A DNA stretch of 64,000 nt, taken from positions 124,001-188,000 of the forward strand of contig JAUIAV010000009.1 of assembly GCA_030425195.1 (NCBI GenBank), in the 5' to 3' direction. The stretch comes from Gammaproteobacteria bacterium (GTDB lineage Bacteria; Pseudomonadota; Gammaproteobacteria; Pseudomonadales; Azotimanducaceae). A program made the position numbers and the translations under genes. Numbering within the stretch: position 1 is the first letter of the stretch; the number at the start of each line of letters is the position of its first letter. The notes beneath the pieces are model-generated. The model worked only from the letters and a program-made list of their open reading frames with translations, ran no database searches and was not told where the DNA came from. Positions 7,668 to 15,810 of this stretch are shown here, piece after piece.

Positions 7668-8792
7668 ATGTCTGAATCCGAAGCGCCCCTGCCCCAGCTT
7701 CTGAACGTCACCGGCGAGCGCGATGGCCCCTGCGACCCCGGGCGTGCCAAACCCGCGAAGGACTGGCCGCCGGTCACCATCACCCGGGAGATGATCGACG
7801 AGCAGATCGAGATGCTGGCCGATCAGCCGAGACCGGCCAACGGCCGCAGGCAGGTGATGTTCGTCCACCCCAGCGCACCGGCGCCCGGCCGCGGCCTCAC
7901 GCCGGGCGTGCGGGTGACGCTGGACGTCCTGAAGCCGGGCGAGGAAACGGTCCCCGTCCGTCAGAACGCGACTCAGGTGAATTTCTGCATCCGCGGCAGC
8001 GGCCGTGCCCGGGTCGGCGGGAGGACCATCGAGTACGGCCAGTACGACGTCTGGAACCATCCGTCCTACGCCATTTATCAGCACTTCAACGACGGCAGCG
8101 ATCTCCAGGTGCGGCTCACCTACTCCAATGCCGCCCTGCTCGAGATGATGCGCGTGCATCTGGTGGAGGAAGATCCGGTGGAAACCGATGCGGCCGGCGT
8201 GGCGGAGCCGGCAGGCTCGACCGCGGAGTCAATCGAGCTGCCCACCTTCACCATCGGCGACGATGGTGCGGCGCTCATGCCGTACGAGACGCTGATCAGT
8301 CCGCCGGCGGTCCCCTCCAACTGTCTGCACTGGCCCTGGCAGACGGTGAAGGAGAATCTCGACAAGCTCGCCGCTCTTGGGGAACGCTACCAGGGCAGGC
8401 GGCTCTATCTGCTGTTCAATCCCCGCACGGACCGGTTCAACGGCACGACGCCCAACTTCTTCTCCACCATCACCATCCGCCCGCCGGGCATCGTCGACAA
8501 GCCGCACCGGCATGTGTCCTCGGCCATCAACTATTACTTCCGGGGAGCGGGCTACAGCCGCGTGGAAGGCAAACGCTACGAGTGGAAAGCCGGCGACCTG
8601 ATGGTCTCCGCACCCGGCTGGGCGGTGCACAACCATGCGTCCTACGATGGCGAACCGGTGTACGAGCTCACCATCCAGGACCAGCCGCTGAACATCTACA
8701 TGGAGTCGCTCCTCTGGCAGGAAGACCTTTCTCTGCCCGCCCGCATTCTCGGCACGGACGAGGGGTTCGCCACCAACCGCGCATCGAGCTGA
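7668..8792 (+). CDS. cupin-domain gentisate 1,2-dioxygenase-like protein
   Basis: A 374-residue bicupin. The N-terminal cupin has 'VNFCIRGSGRARVGGRTIEYGQYDVWNHPSYA', and the C-terminal cupin has 'KPHRHVSSAINYYFRGAGYSRVEGKRYEWKAGDLMVSAPGWAVHNHAS'. Gentisate dioxygenases bind catalytic Fe(II) with His-x-His plus a downstream His. The second domain keeps 'HRH' and 'HNH', while the first has Asn/Cys in place of the HxH pair and may be non-metal-binding. The family length (about 350-380) fits. The ATG at 7668 follows the divergent promoter directly. It would open a dihydroxylated ring between the carboxyl and adjacent hydroxyl carbon. The exact substrate is uncertain because the family also contains salicylate and 1-hydroxy-2-naphthoate dioxygenases. 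Confidence 0.85.
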   Translation: MSESEAPLPQLLNVTGERDGPCDPGRAKPAKDWPPVTITREMIDEQIEMLADQPRPANGRRQVMFVHPSAPAPGRGLTPGVRVTLDVLKPGEETVPVRQNATQVNFCIRGSGRARVGGRTIEYGQYDVWNHPSYAIYQHFNDGSDLQVRLTYSNAALLEMMRVHLVEEDPVETDAAGVAEPAGSTAESIELPTFTIGDDGAALMPYETLISPPAVPSNCLHWPWQTVKENLDKLAALGERYQGRRLYLLFNPRTDRFNGTTPNFFSTITIRPPGIVDKPHRHVSSAINYYFRGAGYSRVEGKRYEWKAGDLMVSAPGWAVHNHASYDGEPVYELTIQDQPLNIYMESLLWQEDLSLPARILGTDEGFATNRASS

Positions 8793-9409
8793 TGTTCTAC
8801 GACCCGCGGCAGGATCTGCGTCCTGCGCCTCTGACTCACAACCCGCTCAACGCCCTGGTTGCTCCGCGTCCGATCGGCTGGATCGGCAGTCTCTCCGCGG
8901 GCGGCATTCACAATCTGGCGCCCTTCTCCTACTTCAACGCGGTCTCGGCGGACCCGCCCACGGTGATCTTCGCGCCGAACAGCCGGACCGACGGTGCTGC
9001 CAAGGACACCCTGGCCAATGTGCGTGAGACCGGCGAGTTCACCGTGAACATCGTATCCCTCACGCTCGCTCAGGCGATGAACGAGACCTCCCGGGAGGTG
9101 GCGCCGGATGCAGACGAATTCGCTCTGGCAGGACTGACCCCCGTACCCTCCGAGCTGATCGGTCCGGCCCGGGTCGGGGAATGCCGGGCGGCCCTCGAGT
9201 GCACGGTATTCGACATCGTCGCGCTGCCCGCGCGGCCGGGCGCACGCGCCAGCCATCTGGTGATCGGGAACGTGGTAGGCATACACATTGACGATGCGCT
9301 GATCATCGGGGGGCGCGTGAATACGAAAGCGCTGGCACCCCTCGCCCGGCTCGGCTATTTCGACTACGGAACGGTGGCAGAGCCCTTCGAGATCCCCCGG
9401 CCGGACTGA
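8792..9409 (+). CDS. flavin reductase-like FMN-binding split-barrel protein
   Basis: A 205-residue protein with a flavin-reductase/NtaB-DIM6-type fold. The signatures are 'NALVAPRPIGWIGSLSAGGIHNLAPFSYFNAVSADPPTVIFAP', the typical FMN phosphate loop of this group, and 'THNPLN' before it. The start ATG shares one base with the stop of the cupin gene (TGATG), so the two are co-translated. Such proteins pass reduced flavin to a monooxygenase or bind FMN for another redox step. No two-component flavin monooxygenase is seen here, so its partner is unknown. Confidence 0.85.
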   Translation: MFYDPRQDLRPAPLTHNPLNALVAPRPIGWIGSLSAGGIHNLAPFSYFNAVSADPPTVIFAPNSRTDGAAKDTLANVRETGEFTVNIVSLTLAQAMNETSREVAPDADEFALAGLTPVPSELIGPARVGECRAALECTVFDIVALPARPGARASHLVIGNVVGIHIDDALIIGGRVNTKALAPLARLGYFDYGTVAEPFEIPRPD

Positions 9410-9521
9410 TCTGCCCGACCCGTCCGCACCCGGAACGTGTCCGGTCTCGCAGAAACCGCGTCCGATCACGGGAACTCGAAGGCGGTGTGCTAGTCTTAAG
9501 CGCTACGCATCGACCCCGGGC

Positions 9522-9941
9522 GTGATCGTTTTGCGAACCGTTTCTCTCCTGTCACCTCTGCTTGCCCTGGCGCTCCTCATCCAGGCAGCGGCCGCGTATG
9601 GCGCCATGCCGTGCGAAGGCAGCGGACATGCGGACATGCATCCGTCGGCGCCGAGCCATACGGTCAGTCACACGGACGATCATCACGGCGTTCACGCGGC
9701 CCACAGCGGACACGCACCGATACCCGAAGCCGGGCACGATGCCGGCATGCCCTGCTGCGACGAAGACGGCACATCCGCCTGCATCGCCTCCGGACACTGC
9801 CTGTCCGCCAGCCCGCTGCTGCCGTTTCCCGCGCTGGCCATCCTGCCTTTCGATGGGCAGAGCCGCATCATCTCCGAGGCGGACTGGCTGCCGCCCTACG
9901 GCGCTCCATCCGGAACTCCGCTCCGTCCACCCATCGCCTGA
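9522..9941 (+). CDS. His/Cys-rich secreted protein of the copper efflux locus
   Basis: A 139-residue protein from a GTG start. The N-terminus 'LLSPLLALALLIQAAAAYGA' is a signal peptide or membrane anchor. After it come 15 or more His residues in patterns such as 'HADMHPS', 'HTDDHHGVHAAHSGH', then a Cys-rich patch 'MPCCDEDGTSACIASGHC'. The composition suggests metal binding in the periplasm. It lies 105 nt ahead of the cusC-like gene. I recognise no named family. It may act as a periplasmic copper binder in place of CusF, which is absent here. Confidence 0.65.
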   Translation: MIVLRTVSLLSPLLALALLIQAAAAYGAMPCEGSGHADMHPSAPSHTVSHTDDHHGVHAAHSGHAPIPEAGHDAGMPCCDEDGTSACIASGHCLSASPLLPFPALAILPFDGQSRIISEADWLPPYGAPSGTPLRPPIA

Positions 9942-10046
9942 TCCATTCACTCCGTTCACCTGATCGACCGGTGACCGGTACCCGCCCCTGTTGCGTGGGG
10001 GTGCGCCGTGTCCCGCGTCATCCAAAAGAACCGACTGGAGATGGCC

Positions 10047-11375
10047 ATGCAGAACCTCCGAACACCTTTCCATTCCACACGGCCGCGCCTGCTGCTCACT
10101 GTGATACTCACACTGGCGCTGAAGCCAGCCGCCGCGGTTGCTGAAGCGGCCGGAGCAGACGCCCGGGCCCTGAACCTGGAGACCGCCGTCGAGCTCGCCA
10201 TCGACGCGGATCCCTGGTTGAACGGCAGCGAGCAGACAGAGCTGGCTTTGCGCGAGGAGGCCGTGGCGGCCGGAAGTCTGCCGGATCCGCAGCTCAGCCT
10301 GACTGCCGTGAATCTCCCCATCGACAGCTTCGATGTGGGCCAGGAAAACATGACGCAGCTGGCCGTGGGCCTCTCTCAGCAGTTTCCGCGGGGCAGGACG
10401 CGGGCGTTGTCCCGCCAGCAGAAGGAGCTGCTGGCCGAGATGGAGCCCGCCCGCCGGGATGACCGGATTGCCATGGTGGAGGCGCAGGTATCCGTCCTCT
10501 TTCTCGACGCCTGGCTGGCCAGGGCCAGTCGGCGTCTGATCGAGGAGGACCGGGCGCTGTTCGAACAGCTGGTGGATGCCGCCGAATCCCAGTACACGTC
10601 CGCCGTCGGCCGAACGCGGCAACAGGACCTCATCAGGGCCCAGCTCGAGCTGATCCGTCTGGACGACCGCCTCACCGGTCTGTTTCAGCAGCAGGAGGCA
10701 GCGCAGAGCCGGCTGGCGGAACTGGTGCCCGGGGCCAGCCGGTTCCCGATCGCCGACCCTCTGCCCGAGTTACAGACCCTGGCCGTGAACGGACTGATCG
10801 TCGAATCCCTTACCAGGCAGGACCTCTACGACCTGCTCGACCGGCATCCATCGGTGACCGCCATCGATCGCCGGCTCGACTCCGTTTCGCTGGGTACCGA
10901 TCTCGCCCGGCAGAAGTACCGGCCCGGTTTCGGCTTCCGGGCCCAGTACGGCTACCGGGCAGACAACCCGTCAGGACGTTCCCGAGACGACCTGCTGACC
11001 CTCGGGGTGACCTTCGAACTACCGCTGTTCCGGGGCGACCGGCAGGACCGGGAAGTGAGCGCGGCTGCCGCCCGGGAGGCCGCGGCCAGGAACGACCGCG
11101 ATCTGCTCGTCCGCCAGCTTGTCAGCCGCCTCGAAACGGAGCGGGCGGATCTGATCCGCCTGGACGAACGTCGGCGCCTGTATCGGGAACGTCTGCTGCC
11201 GCAGATGGCACAGCAGGCGGAAGCTTCGCTGGCCGCCTACAACAACGCGGACGGCGATTTCTCCGAAGCGGTGCGGGCCAGGATCGCCGAGCTGGACGCC
11301 AAGATCGGTGCCCTCGGTATAGACGTGGCCCGGCAGCAGACCATCGCCCGCATCAATTATCTGCTGACCCAGTGA
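10047..11375 (+). CDS. cusC: TolC-family outer-membrane efflux protein, CusC/CzcC-like
   Basis: The outer-membrane channel of a tripartite heavy-metal exporter, 442 residues. A signal peptide 'LLLTVILTLALKPAAAVAEA' opens the protein. Two repeated helical modules follow ('LNLETAVELAIDADPWL...', then 'YDLLDRHPSVTAIDRRL...'), each with long amphipathic helices and a 'PDPQLSLTAVNLP' or 'YRPGFGFRAQYGY' strand pair, as in OEP-domain proteins. I start at 10047 because GGAG sits 6 nt upstream; an ATG two codons earlier touches that site and a more distal ATG at 10008 lacks one. It is followed 10 nt later by the adaptor gene. Confidence 0.85.
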   Translation: MQNLRTPFHSTRPRLLLTVILTLALKPAAAVAEAAGADARALNLETAVELAIDADPWLNGSEQTELALREEAVAAGSLPDPQLSLTAVNLPIDSFDVGQENMTQLAVGLSQQFPRGRTRALSRQQKELLAEMEPARRDDRIAMVEAQVSVLFLDAWLARASRRLIEEDRALFEQLVDAAESQYTSAVGRTRQQDLIRAQLELIRLDDRLTGLFQQQEAAQSRLAELVPGASRFPIADPLPELQTLAVNGLIVESLTRQDLYDLLDRHPSVTAIDRRLDSVSLGTDLARQKYRPGFGFRAQYGYRADNPSGRSRDDLLTLGVTFELPLFRGDRQDREVSAAAAREAAARNDRDLLVRQLVSRLETERADLIRLDERRRLYRERLLPQMAQQAEASLAAYNNADGDFSEAVRARIAELDAKIGALGIDVARQQTIARINYLLTQ

Positions 11376-11385
11376 GGAAGCGCTC

Positions 11386-12624
11386 ATGAACACGCTGAAA
11401 CCTCTGCTTCTCATCGGCCTCGGTCTGATTCTCGGCGCCCTGCTGAGCTGGCTTCTGATTCCGGATGCCGGTGACCGGGGATCCACCGACATCGGAGCCA
11501 CCGGCGAGCCCCTCTACTGGGTCGCCCCCATGGACCCGGAATACCGTCGCGACGGGCCCGGAAAATCGCCCATGGGCATGGACCTGGTGCCCGTCTATGC
11601 GGACGACGCCGACCCGTCTCCAGGCACGGTTCGGATCAGCCCGGACGTGATCAACAACCTCGGTGTGCGCACGGCCATCGTGACCCGCGGAATTCTCGAA
11701 CCGGAGATCCGCACCGTCGGCCATGTGACTTTCGACGAGAATCAGCTCGTGCACATCCATCCGCGTGTGGAGGGCTGGATCCAGACGCTCGACGTGAAGG
11801 CCGAGGGGGATCCCGTCACCGCCGGCGAGCCGCTCTTCGAGCTTTACTCTCCGACGCTGGTGAACGCTCAGGAAGAGCTCGTGCTGGCCCTCAACCGGAA
11901 CAATCCCGCGCTGATCGACGCAGCGCTCGAGCGGCTGGCGGCGCTCGACGTGCCACAGAGCGCCATCGAATCGGTTCGGCGCACCCGTACGGTGAATCAG
12001 ACCATCCGGATCCCGGCACCCCAGTCCGGCGTCCTGGAAACCCTGGCCGTGCGGGAAGGCATGTACGTCTCACCCGGGATGAACGTGATGACCATCGGAC
12101 CGCTGGATCACGTCTGGCTGGTCGGCGAGCTCTACGAGCGCCAGGCACTGTCCGTGCGCGCGGGAGATCCCATCTCCCTGACGCTCGACTATCTGCCCGG
12201 GCGTGTGTGGTCGGGTACCGTGGACTACGTCTATCCCAGCCTGAACGAGGTCACCCGTACCGTGCGCGTGCGGGCCGTGCTGCAGAACGAGGACGGCGCC
12301 CTGAAACCCGGCATGTTCGGCGAGCTCAGGGTTCGGGCGGCCCGGCCGGATGCACCCGCCCTGCTGATCCCCCGGGAAGCGCTCATCCGGACCGGCAGCC
12401 AGAACCGGGTGGTGCTCGCCTTCGATGGAGGCCGCTTCAAGTCGGTGGCCGTGCATCCCGGGCACATCGGCCGGGATCAGGTCGAGATTCTCGAGGGTCT
12501 CAGAGAAGGCGACCGGGTGGTCAGCTCCGCCCAGTTCCTGATCGATTCGGAGTCGAGCAAGACGTCTGACTTCCTGCGGATGGAGCACGGCGGTCATGCG
12601 GGTCATGAGGAGATGGCGCCGTGA
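11386..12624 (+). CDS. cusB: membrane fusion protein (periplasmic adaptor), CusB-like, with heavy-metal-binding domain
   Basis: A 412-residue periplasmic adaptor of an HME-RND pump. An N-terminal membrane segment 'LLLIGLGLILGALLSWLLIPDAG' is followed by a metal-binding motif 'YWVAPMDPEYRRDGPGKSPMGMDLVPVY', the Met-rich form of the domain also found in CusB. Next come the barrel-sandwich hybrid ('GWIQTLDVKAEGDPVTAGEPLFELYSP'), a helical hairpin and beta-barrel strands ('GMYVSPGMNVMTIGPLDHVWLVGELYE'). The tail 'HGGHAGHEEM' adds His/Met. The stop overlaps the cusA GTG by 4 nt. It links CusA to CusC and probably passes Cu(I)/Ag(I) to the pump. Confidence 0.88.
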   Translation: MNTLKPLLLIGLGLILGALLSWLLIPDAGDRGSTDIGATGEPLYWVAPMDPEYRRDGPGKSPMGMDLVPVYADDADPSPGTVRISPDVINNLGVRTAIVTRGILEPEIRTVGHVTFDENQLVHIHPRVEGWIQTLDVKAEGDPVTAGEPLFELYSPTLVNAQEELVLALNRNNPALIDAALERLAALDVPQSAIESVRRTRTVNQTIRIPAPQSGVLETLAVREGMYVSPGMNVMTIGPLDHVWLVGELYERQALSVRAGDPISLTLDYLPGRVWSGTVDYVYPSLNEVTRTVRVRAVLQNEDGALKPGMFGELRVRAARPDAPALLIPREALIRTGSQNRVVLAFDGGRFKSVAVHPGHIGRDQVEILEGLREGDRVVSSAQFLIDSESSKTSDFLRMEHGGHAGHEEMAP

Positions 12625-15600
12625 TTGCCGCCGTCATCCGCTGGTCCGTCGGCAATCGCTTCTACGTGCTGCTCGCCGCCTCCGTCATCGCGGTGGCCGG
12701 TCTTTACGCCCTGCGCACCACCCCCGTGGATGCCATTCCCGATCTCTCCGATGTGCAGGTGATCGTCAAGACCAGCTATCCGGGCCAGGCACCGCAGGTG
12801 GTGGAAGACCAGGTCACCTATCCGCTGACCACGGCCATGCTCTCCGTGCCGGGGGCGGTGACGGTGCGCGGCTTCTCATTTTTCGGCGACTCCTACGTCT
12901 ACATCATCTTCGACGACGACACCGACCCCTACTGGGCCCGCTCCCGGGTCCTGGAGTATCTCTCCCAGGTGGCGCCTGCCCTGCCGGAAACCGCCCGGCC
13001 GCAGCTGGGCCCGGACGCCACCGGGGTCGGCTGGGTGTATCTCTATGCACTCGTCGACCGCACCGGTAATCACGATCTATCGCAGCTCAGGAGCCTGCAG
13101 GATTTCTTCCTCAAGCTGGAGCTGCAGACCGTACCCGGTGTCTCCGAGGTCGCCACCCTGGGCGGTATGGTCCGCCAGTATCAGGTGGAGGTGGACCCGG
13201 AGAAGCTGCGCGCTTTCGGCATCCCGCTCTCACACATCCAGACGGCCATCATACGGGCCAACCAGGAGGTGGGCGCCTCCGTGGTGGAGATGTCCGAGGC
13301 GGAGTACATGGTGCGGGCAACGGGCTACATCCAGAGTGTCACCGATCTGGCCCGGGTGCCCCTCGGGGTGGATACCAACGGCACGCCCCTGCTGCTCGAG
13401 GACGTGGCGCGGATCGGCACCGGTCCGCAGATGCGGCGGGGCATTGCCGAGCTCAACGGTCAGGGCGAAGTGGTCGGCGGCATCGTGGTGATGCGCATGG
13501 GCGAGAACGCGCAGCGGACAATCGACGGCGTGAAAGCGAAACTCGCCGAGCTCGCGCCCGGACTGCCGGATGGCGTGGAAGTCGTCACCGTGTACGACCG
13601 CTCGGCGCTGATCGAGGCAGCCGTGGATACCCTCAGGCTGGGACTGCTGGGAGAACTGGTCATCGTAACCCTCGTGTGCGTGCTGTTCCTCGCGCATGGC
13701 CGTTCCTCGCTGGTGGCGGCGATCAGTCTGCCGCTGGGCATTCTCACCGCCTTCGTGGTCATGCGGATTCAGGGCATCAACGCCAACATCATGTCGCTGG
13801 CGGGTATCGCAATCGCCATCGGCGCCATGATCGACGGGCCGATCGTTCTGATCGAGAACTTCCACAAGCATATCGAGCGGACACCGCTGACCGACCGGAA
13901 CCGCTGGCAGGTGGTGGCGGCCGCCGCCACCGAAGTGGGCCCTGCCCTCTTCTTCAGCCTGCTCATCATCACCGTGAGCTTCGTGCCCGTGTTCACGCTG
14001 GAGGCTCAGGAAGGGCGGATGTTCTCGCCGCTGGCCTTCACCAAAACCTATGCCATGGCAGCCAGTGCAGCCCTGGCGGTGACCCTGGTACCCGTGCTCA
14101 TGGGGTATCTCATCCGCGGTAACGTCCGGCCCGAGGCAGCCAACCCGCTCAATCGCTGGCTCGCCGCCGCTTACCGGCCGCTTCTCGAACGGGTGCTGGC
14201 CCGGCCCGGAACGACCCTGGTCATCGCCGTGCTGGTGACCGTCGTCGGACTCTGGCCGCTGAGCCGGATCGGCAGCGAGTTCATCCCACCGCTGGACGAG
14301 GGTGATCTGATGTACATGCCGACCACCTATCCGGGCCTCTCCATCGGCAAGGCCCGGGAAATACTGCAGCAGACCGACCGGCTGATCGCCGGTGTACCCG
14401 AGGTGGAATCCGTGTTCGGCAAGATCGGCAGGGCGGAAACGGCCACCGATCCGGCACCCCTGACCATGATCGAGACCTTCATCCAGCTCAAGCCCAGGGA
14501 ACAGTGGCGCCCCGGGATGACCACCGACAGGCTGATCGCCGAACTGGACGCCCGGGTGGACGTGCCCGGTCTCACCAACGCCTGGGTGATGCCCATCAAA
14601 ACCCGCATCGACATGCTGGCCACCGGAATCAAGACCCCGGTGGGGATCAAGATCGCCGGCTCGGATCTCAACGAGATCCAGAAGATCGGCGAGGCTCTGG
14701 AACGGATCCTGGAACAGGTGCCCGGCACCGCCTCGGTCTATTCCGAACGGGTGGCCGGCGGGCGCTACATCGAGGTGGAGATCGATCGGATTCAGGCGGC
14801 CCGTTACGGGCTGAACGTGGCCGACGTGCAGCAGGTGGTGGCGACCGCCATCGGCGGGACCAACGTGGCGCGCACGGTGGAAGGCCTGGAACGCTATCCC
14901 ATCAATCTGCGCTATCCCCAGGACTACCGGGATTCGCCGGAGCAGCTGGCCGACCTGCCCCTGGTTACCCCGAGCGGCCAGCGTATCGCGCTGGCGGACG
15001 TGGCGAGCATCGGCATCACGGACGGTCCGCCCGCCATCAAGAGCGAGAACGCGCGGCCCAACGGGTGGACTTTCGTAGACATCGAGGCCGTGGACGTGGG
15101 CACCTACGTGCAGAACGCCATGGCCGCGGTACGCGATCAGCTCGAGCTGCCGGCGGGCTACAGCCTCACCTGGTCCGGACAGTACGAGTACATGCTCAGG
15201 GCCCAGGAGCGCCTCACCGTGGTGGTGCCGCTGATCCTCGCCATCATCGTGGTGCTGCTGTACATCAACTTCCATCGACTGGGTGAAGTGGTGCTGATTC
15301 TGTCGACGCTTCCGCTGGCCGGCACCGGAGCCGTCTGGCTCATGTATCTGCTGGACTACAACCTCTCGGTGGCAGTGGCGGTGGGCTACATCGCGCTGGC
15401 CGGTGTGGCGGTGGAACTCGGCGTGATCATGCTCACCTATCTGAACCAGGCCATCGCCCGACCCGCTGGCAATGTGGATGCGGGTCGGCAGCCGGATCTC
15501 TTCGATCTGCCGGCGGCCGTCACCGAGGGCGCGCTGAAACGGGTCCGTCCGGTGGTGATGACCGCCGTGTCCACCATCGCCGGTCTGCTGCCGCTCATGT

Positions 15601-15752
15601 TCTCTTCCGGTACCGGCGCGGAAGTGCTGAGCCGGATTGCCGCGCCCATGGTGGGCGGAATGATCACCGCGCTCCTGCTCACGCTGCTGGTGCTGCCGGC
15701 GGCCTTCCTGGTGTGGACCCGCTGGCAGCTGGGCCGGGAGGGTTCCGCTTGA
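12621..15752 (+). CDS. cusA: heavy-metal RND efflux transporter, CusA-like
   Basis: A 1043-residue inner-membrane proton-driven metal pump. It opens with '[22 protein letters not shown]' and '[23 protein letters not shown]', characteristic of HME-RND proteins. The transmembrane proton-relay residues are in '[21 protein letters not shown]' (Asp), '[16 protein letters not shown]' (Glu) and '[16 protein letters not shown]' (Lys). '[26 protein letters not shown]' carries Met residues of the CusA-type substrate cleft, which favours Cu/Ag over the Co/Zn/Cd CzcA type. The GTG start overlaps cusB by 4 nt. Its 3' end carries the CueR promoter of the next gene. Confidence 0.9.
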   Translation: MIAAVIRWSVGNRFYVLLAASVIAVAGLYALRTTPVDAIPDLSDVQVIVKTSYPGQAPQVVEDQVTYPLTTAMLSVPGAVTVRGFSFFGDSYVYIIFDDDTDPYWARSRVLEYLSQVAPALPETARPQLGPDATGVGWVYLYALVDRTGNHDLSQLRSLQDFFLKLELQTVPGVSEVATLGGMVRQYQVEVDPEKLRAFGIPLSHIQTAIIRANQEVGASVVEMSEAEYMVRATGYIQSVTDLARVPLGVDTNGTPLLLEDVARIGTGPQMRRGIAELNGQGEVVGGIVVMRMGENAQRTIDGVKAKLAELAPGLPDGVEVVTVYDRSALIEAAVDTLRLGLLGELVIVTLVCVLFLAHGRSSLVAAISLPLGILTAFVVMRIQGINANIMSLAGIAIAIGAMIDGPIVLIENFHKHIERTPLTDRNRWQVVAAAATEVGPALFFSLLIITVSFVPVFTLEAQEGRMFSPLAFTKTYAMAASAALAVTLVPVLMGYLIRGNVRPEAANPLNRWLAAAYRPLLERVLARPGTTLVIAVLVTVVGLWPLSRIGSEFIPPLDEGDLMYMPTTYPGLSIGKAREILQQTDRLIAGVPEVESVFGKIGRAETATDPAPLTMIETFIQLKPREQWRPGMTTDRLIAELDARVDVPGLTNAWVMPIKTRIDMLATGIKTPVGIKIAGSDLNEIQKIGEALERILEQVPGTASVYSERVAGGRYIEVEIDRIQAARYGLNVADVQQVVATAIGGTNVARTVEGLERYPINLRYPQDYRDSPEQLADLPLVTPSGQRIALADVASIGITDGPPAIKSENARPNGWTFVDIEAVDVGTYVQNAMAAVRDQLELPAGYSLTWSGQYEYMLRAQERLTVVVPLILAIIVVLLYINFHRLGEVVLILSTLPLAGTGAVWLMYLLDYNLSVAVAVGYIALAGVAVELGVIMLTYLNQAIARPAGNVDAGRQPDLFDLPAAVTEGALKRVRPVVMTAVSTIAGLLPLMFSSGTGAEVLSRIAAPMVGGMITALLLTLLVLPAAFLVWTRWQLGREGSA

Positions 15753-15779
15753 CCTTCCAGTTACTGGAAGCTTTAGCAT
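15749..15779 (+). promoter_or_regulatory. CueR-type copper-responsive promoter of copA
   Basis: A -35 TTGACC (15749-15754) and -10 TAGCAT (15774-15779) are separated by exactly 19 bp. That long spacer is the hallmark of MerR-family promoters. Between them lies a perfect dyad CTTCCAG-TTA-CTGGAAG (15754-15770). The layout matches the E. coli copA promoter as I know it. Transcription should start near 15786, so the ATG at 15778 cannot be the copA start and the one at 15811 is supported. Confidence 0.87.
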
Positions 15780-15810
15780 GGCAGTTCGATTCGACCCACG
15801 GAGGCTCGAA

